DNA of 64,000 bases from Metellina segmentata. Lineage: Eukaryota; Arthropoda; Arachnida; Araneae; Tetragnathidae. Of the stretch, positions 48,930 to 61,182 are shown piece after piece. Location of the stretch: the NCBI GenBank assembly GCA_947359465.1, contig OX375877.1, forward strand, positions 30,298,407 through 30,362,406. The letters run 5' to 3'. The notes beneath the pieces are model-generated. The model did no database searches and was not told the DNA's origin. It saw only the letters and a program-made list of their open reading frames with translations. A program made the position numbers and the translations under genes. The first letter of the stretch is position 1. Every line of letters starts with the position of its first letter.

Positions 48930-50466
48930 TTAAGTTTTCTACTTTGAAATCATTTTAGAATTCTATAGGTCCTTAGAACTCAATATATTTTCGTAAAGGT
49001 CCAGTGAGACGCAAATTCAACTACCCAACGATAATCTCCACGTCGGTTTACCATAATACTATTGGTGATTGTTAAACACGACACACATGAAATTGAAAAG
49101 GATGGAGTAAGTCAAAGCCCTTAGTGGCAGCAAAATCTGTTAAAAAGTTCTATTCTGCTACCCTATGAACTTTTGGCACCTAAGTTTTCCGTCTACTTTG
49201 TCTTTTCTGAAAATACTTCGTATACATGAAAAATGAAAAAACGAATTTTGGTAAATAGTGTTCTTTTGAAAAGTTTCAAATTAAAGGAATTGCGCTTTTC
49301 AAAGCAATTTACTTTCAACATTGCTGTTAAGGCAGGCAAGGAGTTCAATATATGTTGCACTGGGGAGGGGACAACACAATTGGTTATTGTCGTTGCTTCG
49401 TGATCAATCCCAAATTGTTACAAAAGTTTCATCTCTGTTTTTTCAATTAAGTGCTTACGGAATGGAAAATGGCTTTTCGTTAAGATAAACGGGTTTTGAA
49501 TTTTCAGATATTCCTTGAAAGAATCCTTTGATTATTTATGCATGAAATGAGTTCCAAAAAATTTTTTTTGTGAGAAATACAATAAGAAAAAATTGAAATA
49601 CCTCCAATTGAGATCCTTGTAAAATATCTCGACATTAAAGGATATTGCGGATTAATAACGCTTAGTTTAAATATCCCCTTTGAAACGAAGGCATTAAACA
49701 ATGCACTGTGATTGTCAGTTATGTTGTTTTGTTTCCAATTTTTGTTGTAACTCACTCGAACGGGAAGTCTATCCCTTTTTTATAAAACTGATACAGAAAA
49801 TAAAAGTAAGTAGACAGGTCCTTAAGGAAGAATATTATTGAAAAACATATTTGTAAAACAAATGTAAAATTTAATCAAATAGTGCGAGTAATTTCTTGCA
49901 TTTTACAATATTCTCACAACAATCTAAACCATGATTTTTTTTGGGATCAAAATTATGTAATTTGAATTTTATGAATTCTAAAATTTTTTTTTCACGATAT
50001 TTAAAAAACATCTGATAAATACTTGCACAGAGAGCTCAACAGAAAAAACTTTTTTAATTGCAATGAAAATGTGTTCTACTATTCGAAAATATTCCCTTTC
50101 TTGGAAAACGAAACTCGTGAGGGATTTCTGCTAAATTTCGAAATGATCCAGAAGAGGGCAGCTCTCGAACATAAACAAGCTGTTAACTCTTCTATACGCA
50201 CTCCCTAGTTTCTGCTTAGTCTAATATTCCGGTAGTGTAAATCGGGATCTAGGAATTCAGATGTGAAAAACTCCAGTATTATTAATGGAGTTAAAAAACA
50301 CTAAAAGCTCCTACTCTTCTTGGATTCCTCTTATTTGCAGTTGGACTGGTGCTGTGCTGTCTAATAAAACGTGATGCACCTAATTGTAACGTTGTAGCCA
50401 AAGGATAGGCTTTTAAATTCAACATTTGCAATTGTGTTTATAGAACTAAGCCTATCTACAGTCAAA
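48930..50466. other. Upstream region of the GRK gene
   Basis: No gene or clear element was recognised. The GRK promoter and any 5' non-coding exon should lie here or further upstream; no confident core promoter could be read. Confidence 0.4.
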
Positions 50467-50579
50467 ATGGCGGACTTAGAGGCAGTTCTAGCAGATGTGA
50501 GTTATCTTATGGCTATGGAAAAAAGTAAATCTACTCCAGCAGCCCGTGCCAGTAAGAAAATAATACTACCAGATCCGAG
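50467..50579 (+). CDS. GRK2: GRK2/3-type GPCR kinase, first coding exon
   Basis: ATG at 50467 opens [20 protein letters not shown], continuing [17 protein letters not shown] and ending in two bases AG before the donor GTATGTG. The N-terminal helix, which docks on activated receptors, is almost identical to vertebrate beta-adrenergic receptor kinases (GRK2 and GRK3) and to the Drosophila Gprk1 type. The phase-2 end would be completed to serine by the next exon, as in the family (LPxPS). The kinase phosphorylates agonist-bound GPCRs. The full protein has an RGS-homology domain, an AGC kinase domain and a PH domain, none of which is present here. No second exon was found up to 64000, so intron 1 is probably at least 13 kb. 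The start context CAAAATGG is favourable. Confidence 0.93.
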
Positions 50580-53127
50580 GTATGTGTAAAATCAAAAGTC
50601 ATACGACCGGGTCTTGTTAATGTGACGTCAGTAGTATTTAGTGCACATTTTCTGTTTGATCTAAAAAAGGAATCTTTAGAAACTACATTTCTACTATATT
50701 TGTTCTTTCGAAAACTCAACTTTAGATGACTGTGATGGGTATTAGAAAAAAGCCAGACCAAATAAGGTCGGCCTCACCGCATGACCTCATGTGTCATTCG
50801 GTCGACCCAGGGGATGAATGCGACATGTTGAGAAAAATCCGTTGTTGCGGCAAACTATTATTCCAAAAATTGACTGTCCGATTTTAACCTTGTCAGTTTA
50901 AATATGTTGACAATAAATCACCCAAAATTTTCATCGATCTTCATGCATCATCTATAAATTAGCTGCTTGATTTTTTTTTGTTCTGTACTTCCAAGGTGTT
51001 TTACAAGTATACAAAATTCTTGAATTCTTTTGAGTATCTTGAGAATTGATAGCTAATTTGGGCGACAGTATTTGCACAGTCAATTGATATATGGACTTGT
51101 TAATTTATATTGTAATAGGCAAAAGAAAACTGATTGATTTTAACATGACTTTCTGATGAATATAAACAGATGATGTAATGTTTTCTTTTTTGAAAAAAGG
51201 ATAATATAAATTATAACTTTCATATCTTTACACTGGAATTTGTGTTTATTATTGGGTTTAAGTAACTGACATCACTTGTGTAAACAATAACAAGTCACTT
51301 CATGTCATCAAATTTATCTCCACTGTGTTTCAGTGTTTAATTAAGTTTTCTTTGAAACCAAAATTTTGTGGCAGTTGACTCGTTTTATTTTATGTATTGA
51401 AATCTAAACGGGCAAATTGCGTTTCGTTTGTTTTGGTCATTAATTAACATGATAATTTGCTATTGAGATGTTAGATTCTTTAGTAGGTCAAGCACTAGAG
51501 AGCCTTGTGATAAAATCTTCCTTCTATCCTCCTTTCGTTCTAAACAATTTAAAACCATTTGAACAAACATTTGACAGCTGGTTTCCAGAAGGACTTCCAT
51601 TTTTGAACAGATTTATTGTAGAATTTTGAACTGAGGATATTTAATCTGATGTATGCAATTTGTTTTGATGGACAGATTTAATTGTAAAACTATGTCCAGT
51701 TATTGAGTTATTACAGTATAAATTGAATTGCTCTTTAATAAGTCAATCACAAATATTAAATCATGATCTTGAACTTCCTTGGGGATTGTTTTTGTCCTGA
51801 TTGCTATTTGACTTTTGTTTATTGAACATCAAGAATGAGTAAAACTATTTTTAAAAATTAGAATTTATGTGTTTTTGAAAATCCAAAACCTAGCTTTATA
51901 GTAATTGCACTTGTTCAATTATTTAACATTTTAACACAGATTACACATAAACATAATTTCTTTTTGTGATTTACCTACTGTGATTCTCTTTATGCATATT
52001 TTGTTCTGAATGAAAAACATTCCACAGTTGAATAACTGACTGAGAAAACAAAATGTTTTTGTATTTGAGAAACCAGTGACTTATTAAATTTTATGTACCA
52101 GTTATTTTATGTACCAGAAGGTGAAAATTAAGAAATTTTACAAGTGGCCAGTAGCTACTGGACTTGTTTCATTCAGTGGCCACTTTATGAGTGTTCACAT
52201 ATTTTGTAGAATACATGCATGTTTTGTAGATAGATTTTCTCATTCCGCAATATATACCAGCACTACCAAAATACCCCAGGTCACGTGCACACTCGAGTAC
52301 TAATCTTCAGCCTTCTTTCCCTAGATTGTTTTTCTTTTTCCCGCTCCAAGCATCTGCGTTTTTTCCCCTAAATTCTACATACTGTTTTCCATGTTTATAT
52401 TCCTGTGCTTTTCTTTTTTTCTAATTTTTTTTACGGTCCTCAGGAAAAAAAAGCGTAAAATCGGAGGTTCTACCATATAAACTAATAATTTCAAGAAAAT
52501 TTGGCGAATGTTGCAAAAATTTCAAGTCTCCATTTTCAAACATTTAGTCGCCATGTGGCGAGTGGCAACCTTTAATTTTCACCTTTAGGAGGGGGTTCAA
52601 TACCAAAGTCATGTAAGAATAACGTAAATCTTAATTTATAAAATAAGCATAGATTAGCATGACCAACATAATTAAGTAATAATGTTGTTATGCTTTTTAT
52701 TTACATTGTACTGTATTCATGTTTTTTAGTTGATGCTCTAGATGAGTTAAGATAACTCAAACTGTATAAATGAATGTTGCAGATATGAGGCTTTAAGTAC
52801 TACATCAAGGTTTTAAAAGTATTATTTCTGTTAAAGTATCTTATTGAAGATATGCACTGTTCTCATTATTTTATCCACTCTTTAAAGCAAGTAAAGTATT
52901 ATCTGTTTGAGTGACCTATAGACAACTAGAATCAAATCTGCATTTCGGGCAAATTTTCCTTTCAGTCAGGACTACAAGTGAACTATCGCAACAATAGTAG
53001 TATGAGGGTAGAACAGCAGGCAGACAGATAGATAACTCGTAACAACTGAAAAAATTATCAATAGCATCTTTAAATCAGATTTTGTTGCACAGACATTCTT
53101 CACGAATATCAACTGCTATAAAGTGTA
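50580..53127 (+). other. GRK first intron, AT-rich part
   Basis: AT-rich sequence without open frames of note. I looked for the family's second exon (an IRSVMQKYL-type start) and did not find it. Confidence 0.5.
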
Positions 53128-53361
53128 CATATCGCTACCTTGGAGGAAAACCGGCACAAGTCGAAAACAATTTGTTTAAAGAAAATCCCATTCAAATATT
53201 TAACTAAAGTTTAACTGAATATCACTCAATCATGGATTGTTAATTACTTTTGTGACCCTCTTTCCACCTAAAAATATACCACATTTTCGTTTTGTTTATG
53301 ACATAAGCCAACAATTGCAATTTTTTGAGTTATGCCGGTTTTCTTCCAAAGTAGCGATATG
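53128..53361. mobile_element. Tc1/mariner-type MITE
   Basis: CATATCGCTACCTTGGAGGA at 53128 pairs with CATATCGCTACTTTGGAAGA on the minus strand at 53361, continuing to AAACCGGCA. TA lies on both outer sides. 234 bp, no coding. Confidence 0.85.
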
Positions 53362-53782
53362 TAATAAAATATTTACACATCTAGAGAGTGGAAGTAAATA
53401 TTTTTTTTAGGAGTAGTCGTATTTTATTAAATTCAACAAAGTTAAAGCTGTGCGGCAAATTGTAATATATACTTGTTTGCTGTAAAATTAGTATTAAAAA
53501 TTATAAATATCATATTTATATATCGCTTGATGCGCCAAAAAAACGAAATTGAGCAAACATGTATAAATACAAAATTTAATTTATAAACTTATACTCCCAC
53601 AAAATTATAAAATATTATGCCCACATACGTAGTTCATTTTTCTTATGTATGTCCTGTTATCCTGTTATTCTTCTGCAAAAACCAATAGTAATCACTTGTA
53701 ATTATGGGATCCCACCTGTTTTTATACCTCTGCATAGTACTAATACCTTGGGGATAATCTAATAAATGCACTTTTTAAGACA

Positions 53783-53960
53783 CTAGGGGGCTCCGCCCCC
53801 TTCTCGAATACGCTCACCAACCTCCGTGGATTGCTACGCGATCCCATTTGGTTTTCATTGCAAACCAATACTCCTTTCACAGATCACATTTGGTTTGCTT
53901 CGCATACCAATATTCCTTTCGTAGAGTGAATCTCCTGGACAGCGAAACTATCTTAATGAT
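53783..53960 (-). mobile_element. Helitron 3' end of a related subfamily
   Basis: On the minus strand GAAGGGGGCGGAGCCCCCTAGT is hairpin, CTAG and T. The body contains CGCGTAGCAATCC-like and AAACCAAATG motifs seen in the elements at 57884 and 63594. The 5' end was not located. Confidence 0.65.
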
Positions 53961-54477
53961 TTGTATAATCCTGATTTTACTTTCCGGTGCATGACGTCAC
54001 AGCGAAAGCTTCAGCTTCTAAACTAATTTTGGAAGAGGTGATAAATAGATATTCCTTTTGAACGTAAGATATTCCTAAATCTGTCATTAGCCCTATACAA
54101 TATCTGAACAAAAGCACATATCTTTGTACATTTCATAGAAAGAAGATGGAACAAAATTTCTCCATCTGAACACAGAAACACGTTTCCTCTTTGCTAGAAG
54201 TTTCCACTCCGAAAGTTTGAAACTTAAAAGTTCTGCTTGTGTGGAGAAAAGCAGATTTTGTGCAGGATCATTCAGTTCAATTTGGGCGTTCATCTGTTGT
54301 CCATATCAATGAATGACTGAAATTTTAAATTATACTGTCTTTGCACACAGCAAAATTTATCTGGAATTTTAATACTACCTTTGTTCTAATTTTTGTCTAA
54401 ATTTTGCCCACAAACATCCAGCAAGTGTTTCTCCTTCAGTGAAAAATACAATAATAGCAGTTTTGGTTGTGGTTACA

Positions 54478-54497
54478 TGTGTGTGTGTGTGTGTGTG
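54478..54497. repeat. (TG)10 microsatellite
   Basis: Uninterrupted TG dinucleotides followed by ATCTC. Confidence 0.95.
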
Positions 54498-55059
54498 ATC
54501 TCTACCAATAAAAAAAAATCAGTATTGCCATCTATGAGTGTCAAGCAGCAAATATGAAAATATAAAGATTGGGATAAAAAGAAATGTCGGTTAACCTGAC
54601 AAAAAGCGGTAATTTTGAAAGACAACAAATATCAAATGCCAAAATAACAAAAAACTTGACATAATGGCCATTTTTTTTAAGGTTAGATCTGAAATCAACA
54701 CCCCAAAATTAGTTAGACACCTGCTGATGTTATAACCTTATAGACCAGTGTAATAAAAAAAAATTGTTGATTGGCTCAAACAATTTTTTTTATGGTTCTT
54801 TCATTCAACCATTCCTGGAGCCCTACCTAATAAATAGAAAAATTTTGTGCAGTAAATTTTTTTTAAAAAGCTGAATTGCTTATTTCTAAAGCTGTCCATG
54901 CAGAACAGCCCACATCTATTCTCTAGGCGCTACTATCAAGGCCGATCCCTCATGAGTAAAAAATATGTATTTAGATACCTAATACTCAATTTACACAAAT
55001 AGTTAAAATTTTCTCTTCCTCTGGAGTAATGATTTTGTTTCTCTGTCATTTTCCTTTGT

Positions 55060-55195
55060 GAAAAATAATAACACCAAGATCACTGGTTTTAAGTGGATTC
55101 CAAATCACTATGAACATCCAAACTGAGATTTAAATCCAGAAACCTATTGAACCAAGGGCCAAACAGTTAACCACTTAACTACCTGATTGTCTCTT
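55060..55195 (-). mobile_element. Second tRNA-like SINE family, diverged
   Basis: On the minus strand AGGTAGTTAAGTGGTTAACT resembles a box A, then TTTCTGGATTTAAATCTCAG a decayed box B, then TTTGGAATCCACTTAAAACC. It differs from the major SINE in its body. A fragment is at 17390-17450. Confidence 0.55.
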
Positions 55196-55979
55196 TGGAC
55201 TAATGAACATACAAAAACAATGAAAAAATTATAACTTTTATTGTACTTGGAAACAAAGTGCAAATTCCTCTTAAAAATTTCATTTCCCTTGGCCTCCATA
55301 GCTCTTGGCTCCCAGTACCGTGATTAGTGGCATCTCATACCCATGCTGGGGTTGCGCCCAAGGTTAAGTGAAACTCACTTTATATAGCAGTTCTAGTTTG
55401 AAAATAAATTGATTTGAACTCAATATTTTGTTTCGTTCTGAAAATATAGATGTAGTTAGTTTTCAAAAGTCAACTCTTAACTAAAAACTCAAGAGGATTT
55501 CGCCGATTATACCTCGAATAATCTATTTAGCTTTCTTTGAAATTATGTAGGTCTGATCTAACTCGTTGTGTAGCAAAAAATGACCGTAGGGTGACAAACT
55601 ATACCAAACTGCAATGAAACGAAATATTTTGACGATACAATATTGATAACCATTGACTATTTCTGAGTATCTATCTTTGTAACAGTATCTATCTTTGTAA
55701 CGAATGAATTTTATCGAATTTCACTTGTTACATTTATAATTCTAAATAGGAAATGCATTAAAAAAGTAATTTAGCGGAATAAAAGAAAGATAAAACTTGA
55801 ATAAAAGTGACATTACTAACGAACTCATTGGTCATATCTGGCTATGAGAAGAATCCTGTAAATTGAAACCTTGGTCATCCTAATAGGAATGGGTGTATAA
55901 ATTTGTTCCCCGAGAGAGTCCAATCCTTGATTCGACATTGCTTAGCTCATTAAAAATCCCTCGTTAGAATAACAATTTA

Positions 55980-56880
55980 GTTTGTGTTAAATCTGTATAG
56001 CTGTTGTATATTATCCTTGTTAGCCTCAATCAAAAAGGGAATATGTACGTATTTATACCCTTGCTTATCCAAATGTATAAAATCCCTACAGGGATTAGTA
56101 CCGACACCACGAAGGCGTGTGGCGGTAGGGTATCAGATTGTCCTGGGCAATCTGATTTCTGTAATAAACCTGCCAATCACCAAATGCAGAGAAAGGAGCT
56201 GGTCGGAACGATGTTTACACTTTAAATACTGTGACTAGCAGCATAGAATGGCATTTGAATATATGGTTTTGTGTCTCCGGATTGGGATTATAAGGTATGA
56301 GTTCCCAACTGAGTCTGATAATAATTTACTTGGTCGCTTTTGTATGTGGTCTAGAAGAGAACTCCTCTCTTAATCAACTCTGACTACTTCTGGGTCAATG
56401 TAACTGAAACCCTTTGGAACTGTGCTGAGGAGACTAAAGATATAAAGGATTTCTTTATTGGGCAGAAGCTCAAAGTGAACATCCCCGAGGCTAGTCCATC
56501 AAAATCAAAGGCGCACCTTTTGTTGGTGGATTCTGGTTTTTCCATCAATGGCTTTGAATCTTTTGATGACAACCAATGGTGAGGACGCTTCCTGTTGCAT
56601 TGTATTGGTGTGGATGGTTTCATCGCTGACATTAAATTGTCGTATAAGTTCTGAACAAGTTTGACTCGAGGCGGTGGAGACCTGATGGTCTGCCGGAGTA
56701 TCTTCAAGAATCATCACCAGATACAAATTTCCGGAGTTACTTGCGACCACAATCTTCACTCGCTGTTTCCTCTCCTGATGTAGAGGATATATTTCGAGTA
56801 GTCTGAAGCTGTGGTGCCCTATTTAAATTCATAAAGTAAACAGGCCCAAATAATTTACTTTGATGCAGTCATAATGAGGT
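55980..56880. other. Unclassified block, less AT-rich than flanks
   Basis: Both strands contain 80-107 codon frames, none recognised. On the plus strand LLLVDSGFSINGFESFDDNQ is open before a stop. It may be a decayed mobile element or captured gene. Confidence 0.3.
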
Positions 56881-57883
56881 CACTATTTCAAAAGTGTAAA
56901 TAATTAATTTAATGAACTCTCTTCTTTCATTCCTTATCACACTTATTGTACCAATTTTTTAAAAATAACAATCAAAATTTTATTTCAACTGTTAAAAAAA
57001 AAGACCGCATTTTGATTGAAATTTTTTCACATTTTTAGCGCCTACGCTGGTCGGAGGAATGTCGCATGATAACCAGCGACCCCTATATGTTAACCCTGTG
57101 TCTTAATGAGTGGCCACAACTTGGAGAATTATTATGAGGGTGGGGAATACAATTACAATCCCAGTTGCTTCATACGTGTTTCAGGAACTCACCAATAAAA
57201 ATAGGTCTATTTGTAGCATTTAATTCCTATTGGCTGAAATAGGCTTGGTTTAAAATGTAAATAAAAATGTTTAGGTTCTAGGTGGTCGAGCCTCTGTGTT
57301 AGGACAATGATTAAATAATCTAGTGGGCAAGGTCTAACCTCCCTGCGTGTTTGGCTATCCATATTATCTATGTTTGTAATATTATTCATCATGTTTAGGG
57401 TACCGGCCCCCAACCTAAAAATATCGGGAGTCCAAGGGGTGTTTTTTTAATGCCCTACCTTTACTATAAGGGCGAACCATACAGGAGATATAAGTCTATG
57501 GGACGAACAGGTGGCTACGAAGAAACCATCGACTGAAGTTAAATAGACTAAACATTGCTATTGAGAGGCTTCAAAAAGTATGACCAACTGTTTATTAGTC
57601 ACGTGACTGATATGAAAAATAGACTTGGTTGACCGATTTGGTATCTTTTGCCTCGTTTGACGATTTTACATTGTATGTGTGATTGCGCATTTCTGAAAAG
57701 TGGGGATAAAAATGATGACATCGCACGCGCCAAAGTAGTATGCTACCATGTTACAATCACCTTGCAGACATAAGTAAAGTCTAAGAGCGTTTGAGTCTAA
57801 GATTGCTGACATAAATATAGTACAAAGAGCGTTTGTACACTCTCCGATATTTTCGGATGTCAAAGTCGGACACTCAAATTATA

Positions 57884-58250
57884 TCTCTACTATTATAAAA
57901 GGAAGTGTGTGTACTGTCCTGACAAATCTATGGCACTTACAAAAATGAAATTTGGCACACAGGTATTCCGAATTTTTTGCAATTTTTCTGTCGCACCCGA
58001 ATTTATAACATTTAAAAATGAATTTATTAGTTTTTTTTTTCACCATTCTTTCTTCCTTCCGAAATGCGACTTAAGAAAGGAGAAGCGAGCCGATTTTGCG
58101 ATTTTTCGACTGGTTACGTCAGGAACCATTTATAGTGTGTTTATGATTTACGTTGTTGATAACAGGGACCTTTAGGCCATCACGGAGCCCGTGGAGTTCG
58201 TTTGCGAAGCAAACCAAATGGGAATACGTAGCAATCAGCGGGGGTTGACG
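57884..58250 (+). mobile_element. Helitron, 3'-truncated
   Basis: A|TCTCTACTATTATAAAAGGA, then CTGACAAATCTATGGCACTT and AATGAAATTTGGCACACAGG. The interior GTTCGTTTGCGAAGCAAACC matches the reversed element at 63594. The CTAG end is not seen. Confidence 0.75.
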
Positions 58251-58666
58251 AACGTTTTTACCCCAAGTGCATCCAGTGAGAGAGAGAGAAAAACAACAAT
58301 TCTTTTATCTTTTTTTTAAAATGAATACACGCATATCCACTTGATTATCTCATGTTGGAGACGTAATTATCGGAGTGGCTGTACTCAGGCGCGGTCTCTT
58401 GAACATTGCGTCCGATTTTTATCGGAGTTCTGCGTCACTTTCGTTTGAACGTGATCGAATTGTATTAAACAATTTTATTCAACGCTTTTAGCAGCTTAGT
58501 TAAAGTGGATATGCGTGTATCATTTAAAAAAAGAAAATAAATTGTTTAATGGATTTTCTTGTGGGGGGAGGGGGTATAGGGAAAGCGTAGATATAATAGA
58601 CGCTTTTGGATTCATCAAATAATAGGTGCGTTTTATACAATGTTTTGGAAGCTCCGTTCGTAATAT

Positions 58667-59010
58667 GCCGACCAACCGGTATAGTGGTTAAGGTGTCTCC
58701 TCTAGGTGTTAGCCTCTAGATCGGAAGGTTCCTTGTTCGAATCCGGGTCTGGGCATGGATGTTTGTAAGCGTAGGGTGTAGAGGGGGCTGGTGCACTTTA
58801 AACCTGTCGTGGCCTTAAGTCCTCACGTTGGGTTGGTGTGGAAGTTTGGAGAGTGGAGTGCCAGCTCAGGTGTTGCCTCGTAATCTGACTGTGGTTCAAA
58901 ATAACGTGGTGTTGTCCTCGGATCTTTACCTTAAGGGAGTGATCTCGGACCGTCGTCAATAGCCCGTTGTGTTGCTCTAGTACGACGTTAATTAAAAATT
59001 ACCAATTACC
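58667..59010 (+). mobile_element. Full-length tRNA-derived SINE with target duplication
   Basis: Starts GCCGACCAACCGGTATAGTG. Box A TATAGTGGTTAAGGTG and box B TTGTTCGAATCCGGG are well kept. A 13-bp insertion-like repeat (TCTCCTCTAGGTG) lies between them. The tail is AATTAAAAATTACCAATTAC. The duplication GTTCGTAATAT lies at 58656-58666 and 59011-59021. Confidence 0.95.
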
Positions 59011-59394
59011 GTTCGTAATATACGTTTTAACACTCATTTTTGTATCCTATTAACAATTTAAAATGTGGGAAGCCGATTACTGCGACTAAATTGCAGATGA
59101 ATATGTAAACTGCAATTCTGGAATGCGAAGCGCAGGCCCTCTGGATATTAATCAGTCCGGTTTAGCAGACCGTCCGACAGTTAAAAATGTCGGGTAGCAT
59201 TTTGGGTGGTTCCGGTACTATCGGACGGTAGCGCGCAAGGTTCCAATATAAAACAATGTAATTTGAAAGTGCCCGATATCTGATAACTATCGGCGTGAGT
59301 ACAAACTATCTAAGGGTCATGTTAGTACCAGTTTTAGTCACATGATCCTGGGTGCATGAAGAGTTTACCATTGCTCACTCTACTTTTAAAGTTT

Positions 59395-59545
59395 CTTTTA
59401 TGGCAGCACCCAGTGGGTTAGCCGCCGTTACTCCTATCAGGGAACTATCTCCAACATCTATGCGCTTATGAACAGAATCGAACCTGTGACCTACTGGGTG
59501 TCAGACAAAGGCTGACCACTATAACCTGGTTAAACGGCTCTTCAT
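59395..59545 (-). mobile_element. Third tRNA-like SINE or tRNA-derived sequence
   Basis: On the minus strand GGTTATAGTGGTCAGCC (box A-like) and CACAGGTTCGATTCTGTTC (box B-like) with about 33 bases between them. The flanking body is unlike the major SINE. Not a functional tRNA by eye: no acceptor stem is formed. Confidence 0.6.
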
Positions 59546-59677
59546 ACACCATGCTTATGCTATTATAATTCAAGCTGACTATTGTAGTAGGATTGGGGTA
59601 CGTTTTCTACAATCTTTCATGCAACAATATTTCATCTACAATCTTGCATGCCTTCAATATGTCATTTCCATTTAGTT

Positions 59678-59988
59678 TGGTAATTTTGTAATTAACGTCA
59701 TACTAGAGCAACACAACGGGCTATTACCGACGGTCTGGTATCAGTCTCTTAAGGGAAAGATCCGAGGACAACACCTCGTAATTTTGAACCACGGTCAGAT
59801 GACGAAGCAACACCTGAGCTGGCACCCCACTCTCCAAACTTCCACACCAACCCAACGTGAGGACTTTCAGCCACCACATATTTAAAGTGCACCAGCCGCT
59901 TACAAACATCCAAGCCCAAACCCGGATTCGAACCAGGAAACCTCTGATCTCGAGGCTAACACTTTAACCACTATTCCGGTTGGTCGGC
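59678..59988 (-). mobile_element. Full-length SINE, first of a tandem pair
   Basis: Complete family order on the minus strand, with box B GGTTCGAATCCGGGTTTGGG and body GGTGGCTGAAAGTCCTCACG. CCATTTAGTT flanks it at 59668-59677 and 59989-59998. Confidence 0.93.
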
Positions 59989-59998
59989 CCATTTAGTT

Positions 59999-60314
59999 AG
60001 GTAATGGTAATTTTAGTTAACGTCGTACTAGAGCAACACAACGGGCTATTGACGACGGTCCGGGATCAGTCCCTTAAGGGAAAGATCCGAGGACAACACC
60101 TCGTAATTTTGAACCACGGTCAGATGACGAAGCAACACCTGAGCTGGCACCCCACTCTCCAAACTTCCACGCCAACCCAACGTGAGGACTTTCGGCCACC
60201 ACATATTTAAAGTGCACCAGCCGCTTACAAACATCCAAGCCCAAACCCGGATTCGAACCAGGAAACCTCCGATCTCGAGGCTAACACTTTAACCACTAGA
60301 CCGGTTGGTCGGCC
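59999..60314 (-). mobile_element. Full-length SINE, second of a tandem pair
   Basis: Same orientation as its neighbour and very similar to it (shared GTTTGTAAGCGGCTGGTGCA). The tail abuts the flanking duplication of the first copy. Tail includes TTAACTAAAATTACCATTAC. Confidence 0.93.
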
Positions 60315-60574
60315 TATTTATTTTGGAAAATGATGAATTGGAGCATTTCTTTATGTGGAGCGTACCAATCCTAGATGAAATTTGAAATCACCCTTCAATT
60401 AGATAAATACCTTTTGTAGACTTAATTAGATCATGTTTTAATCGGGTTAGGCGGTTTACACACATGGGTGTTTTATTTGAAACGACTTATTCAGTTACTT
60501 ATTGGAAATGCTTTACTCTTTACTCCTGTTTTAGGGGAGTTCCAATCCAGCCGAAGACCGTTGTGTACAAAGGA

Positions 60575-60723
60575 GGCTCAAATGTCCTCACGTTGGCGGT
60601 GTGTAAGTTAGGAGAGTGGGGTGCCAGCTCAGGTGTTGCCTCGTCATATGACCGTGATTACCTTAGGGGATTTATCCCTTAGCCTGTTGTGTTGCTCTAG
60701 TACGACGTTAATTAAAAATCACC
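60575..60723 (+). mobile_element. SINE with internal deletion
   Basis: CTCAAATGTCCTCACGTTGG to the 3' tail, but the part between CATATGACCGTGATT and TAGGGGATTTATCCCTTAGC is missing about 40 bases relative to the family. Confidence 0.8.
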
Positions 60724-60860
60724 AACCTACTCTACATCCGTGCCACTTCACTTCACTGTATCAGCTGAAGACTTATCCGAGGACAACACGCAATTGTAAA
60801 CCACGATCAGATAACGAACTGAAGACTACTTTTACTTAAGGTTTACTCACCAGTGTATTT

Positions 60861-61182
60861 GCCGACCAACCGGTATAGTGGTTAAGGTGTTAGCCTCTAG
60901 ATCGGAAGGTTCCTGGTTCGAATCCGGGTCCTTGGCATGGATGTTTGTAAGCGTATGGTGTAGAGGCGGCTGGTACACCTTAAATCTGTCGTGGCCGAAA
61001 GTCCTCACGTTGGGTTGGCGTGGAAGTTTGGAGAGTGGGGTGCCAGCTCAGGTGTTGCTTCGTCATCTGACCGTGGTTCAAAATTACGAGGTGTTGTCTT
61101 TGGATTTTTCCCTTAAGGGACTGATCCCGGACCGTCGTCAATAGCCCGTTGTATTTCTCCAGTTCGACGTTAATTTTTTAGA
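60861..61182 (+). mobile_element. Full-length tRNA-derived SINE
   Basis: Best-preserved head in the window: GCCGACCAACCGGTATAGTG, TTAAGGTGTTAGCCTCTAGA, and box B/T-arm CCTGGTTCGAATCCGGG, whose 5-bp stem pairs. The body and 3' end follow to TTCGACGTTAATTT. Its target duplication is unclear. Confidence 0.93.

Noticed and set aside
60861..60930. Functional tRNA gene
   Set aside because: Box A, box B and the T-arm are good, but no acceptor stem closes and the sequence continues into the SINE body. Other copies share that body.
59724..61144. Repeated frames of about 60-90 codons with nearly the same protein
   Set aside because: They are translations of SINE copies and repeat because the SINE repeats.
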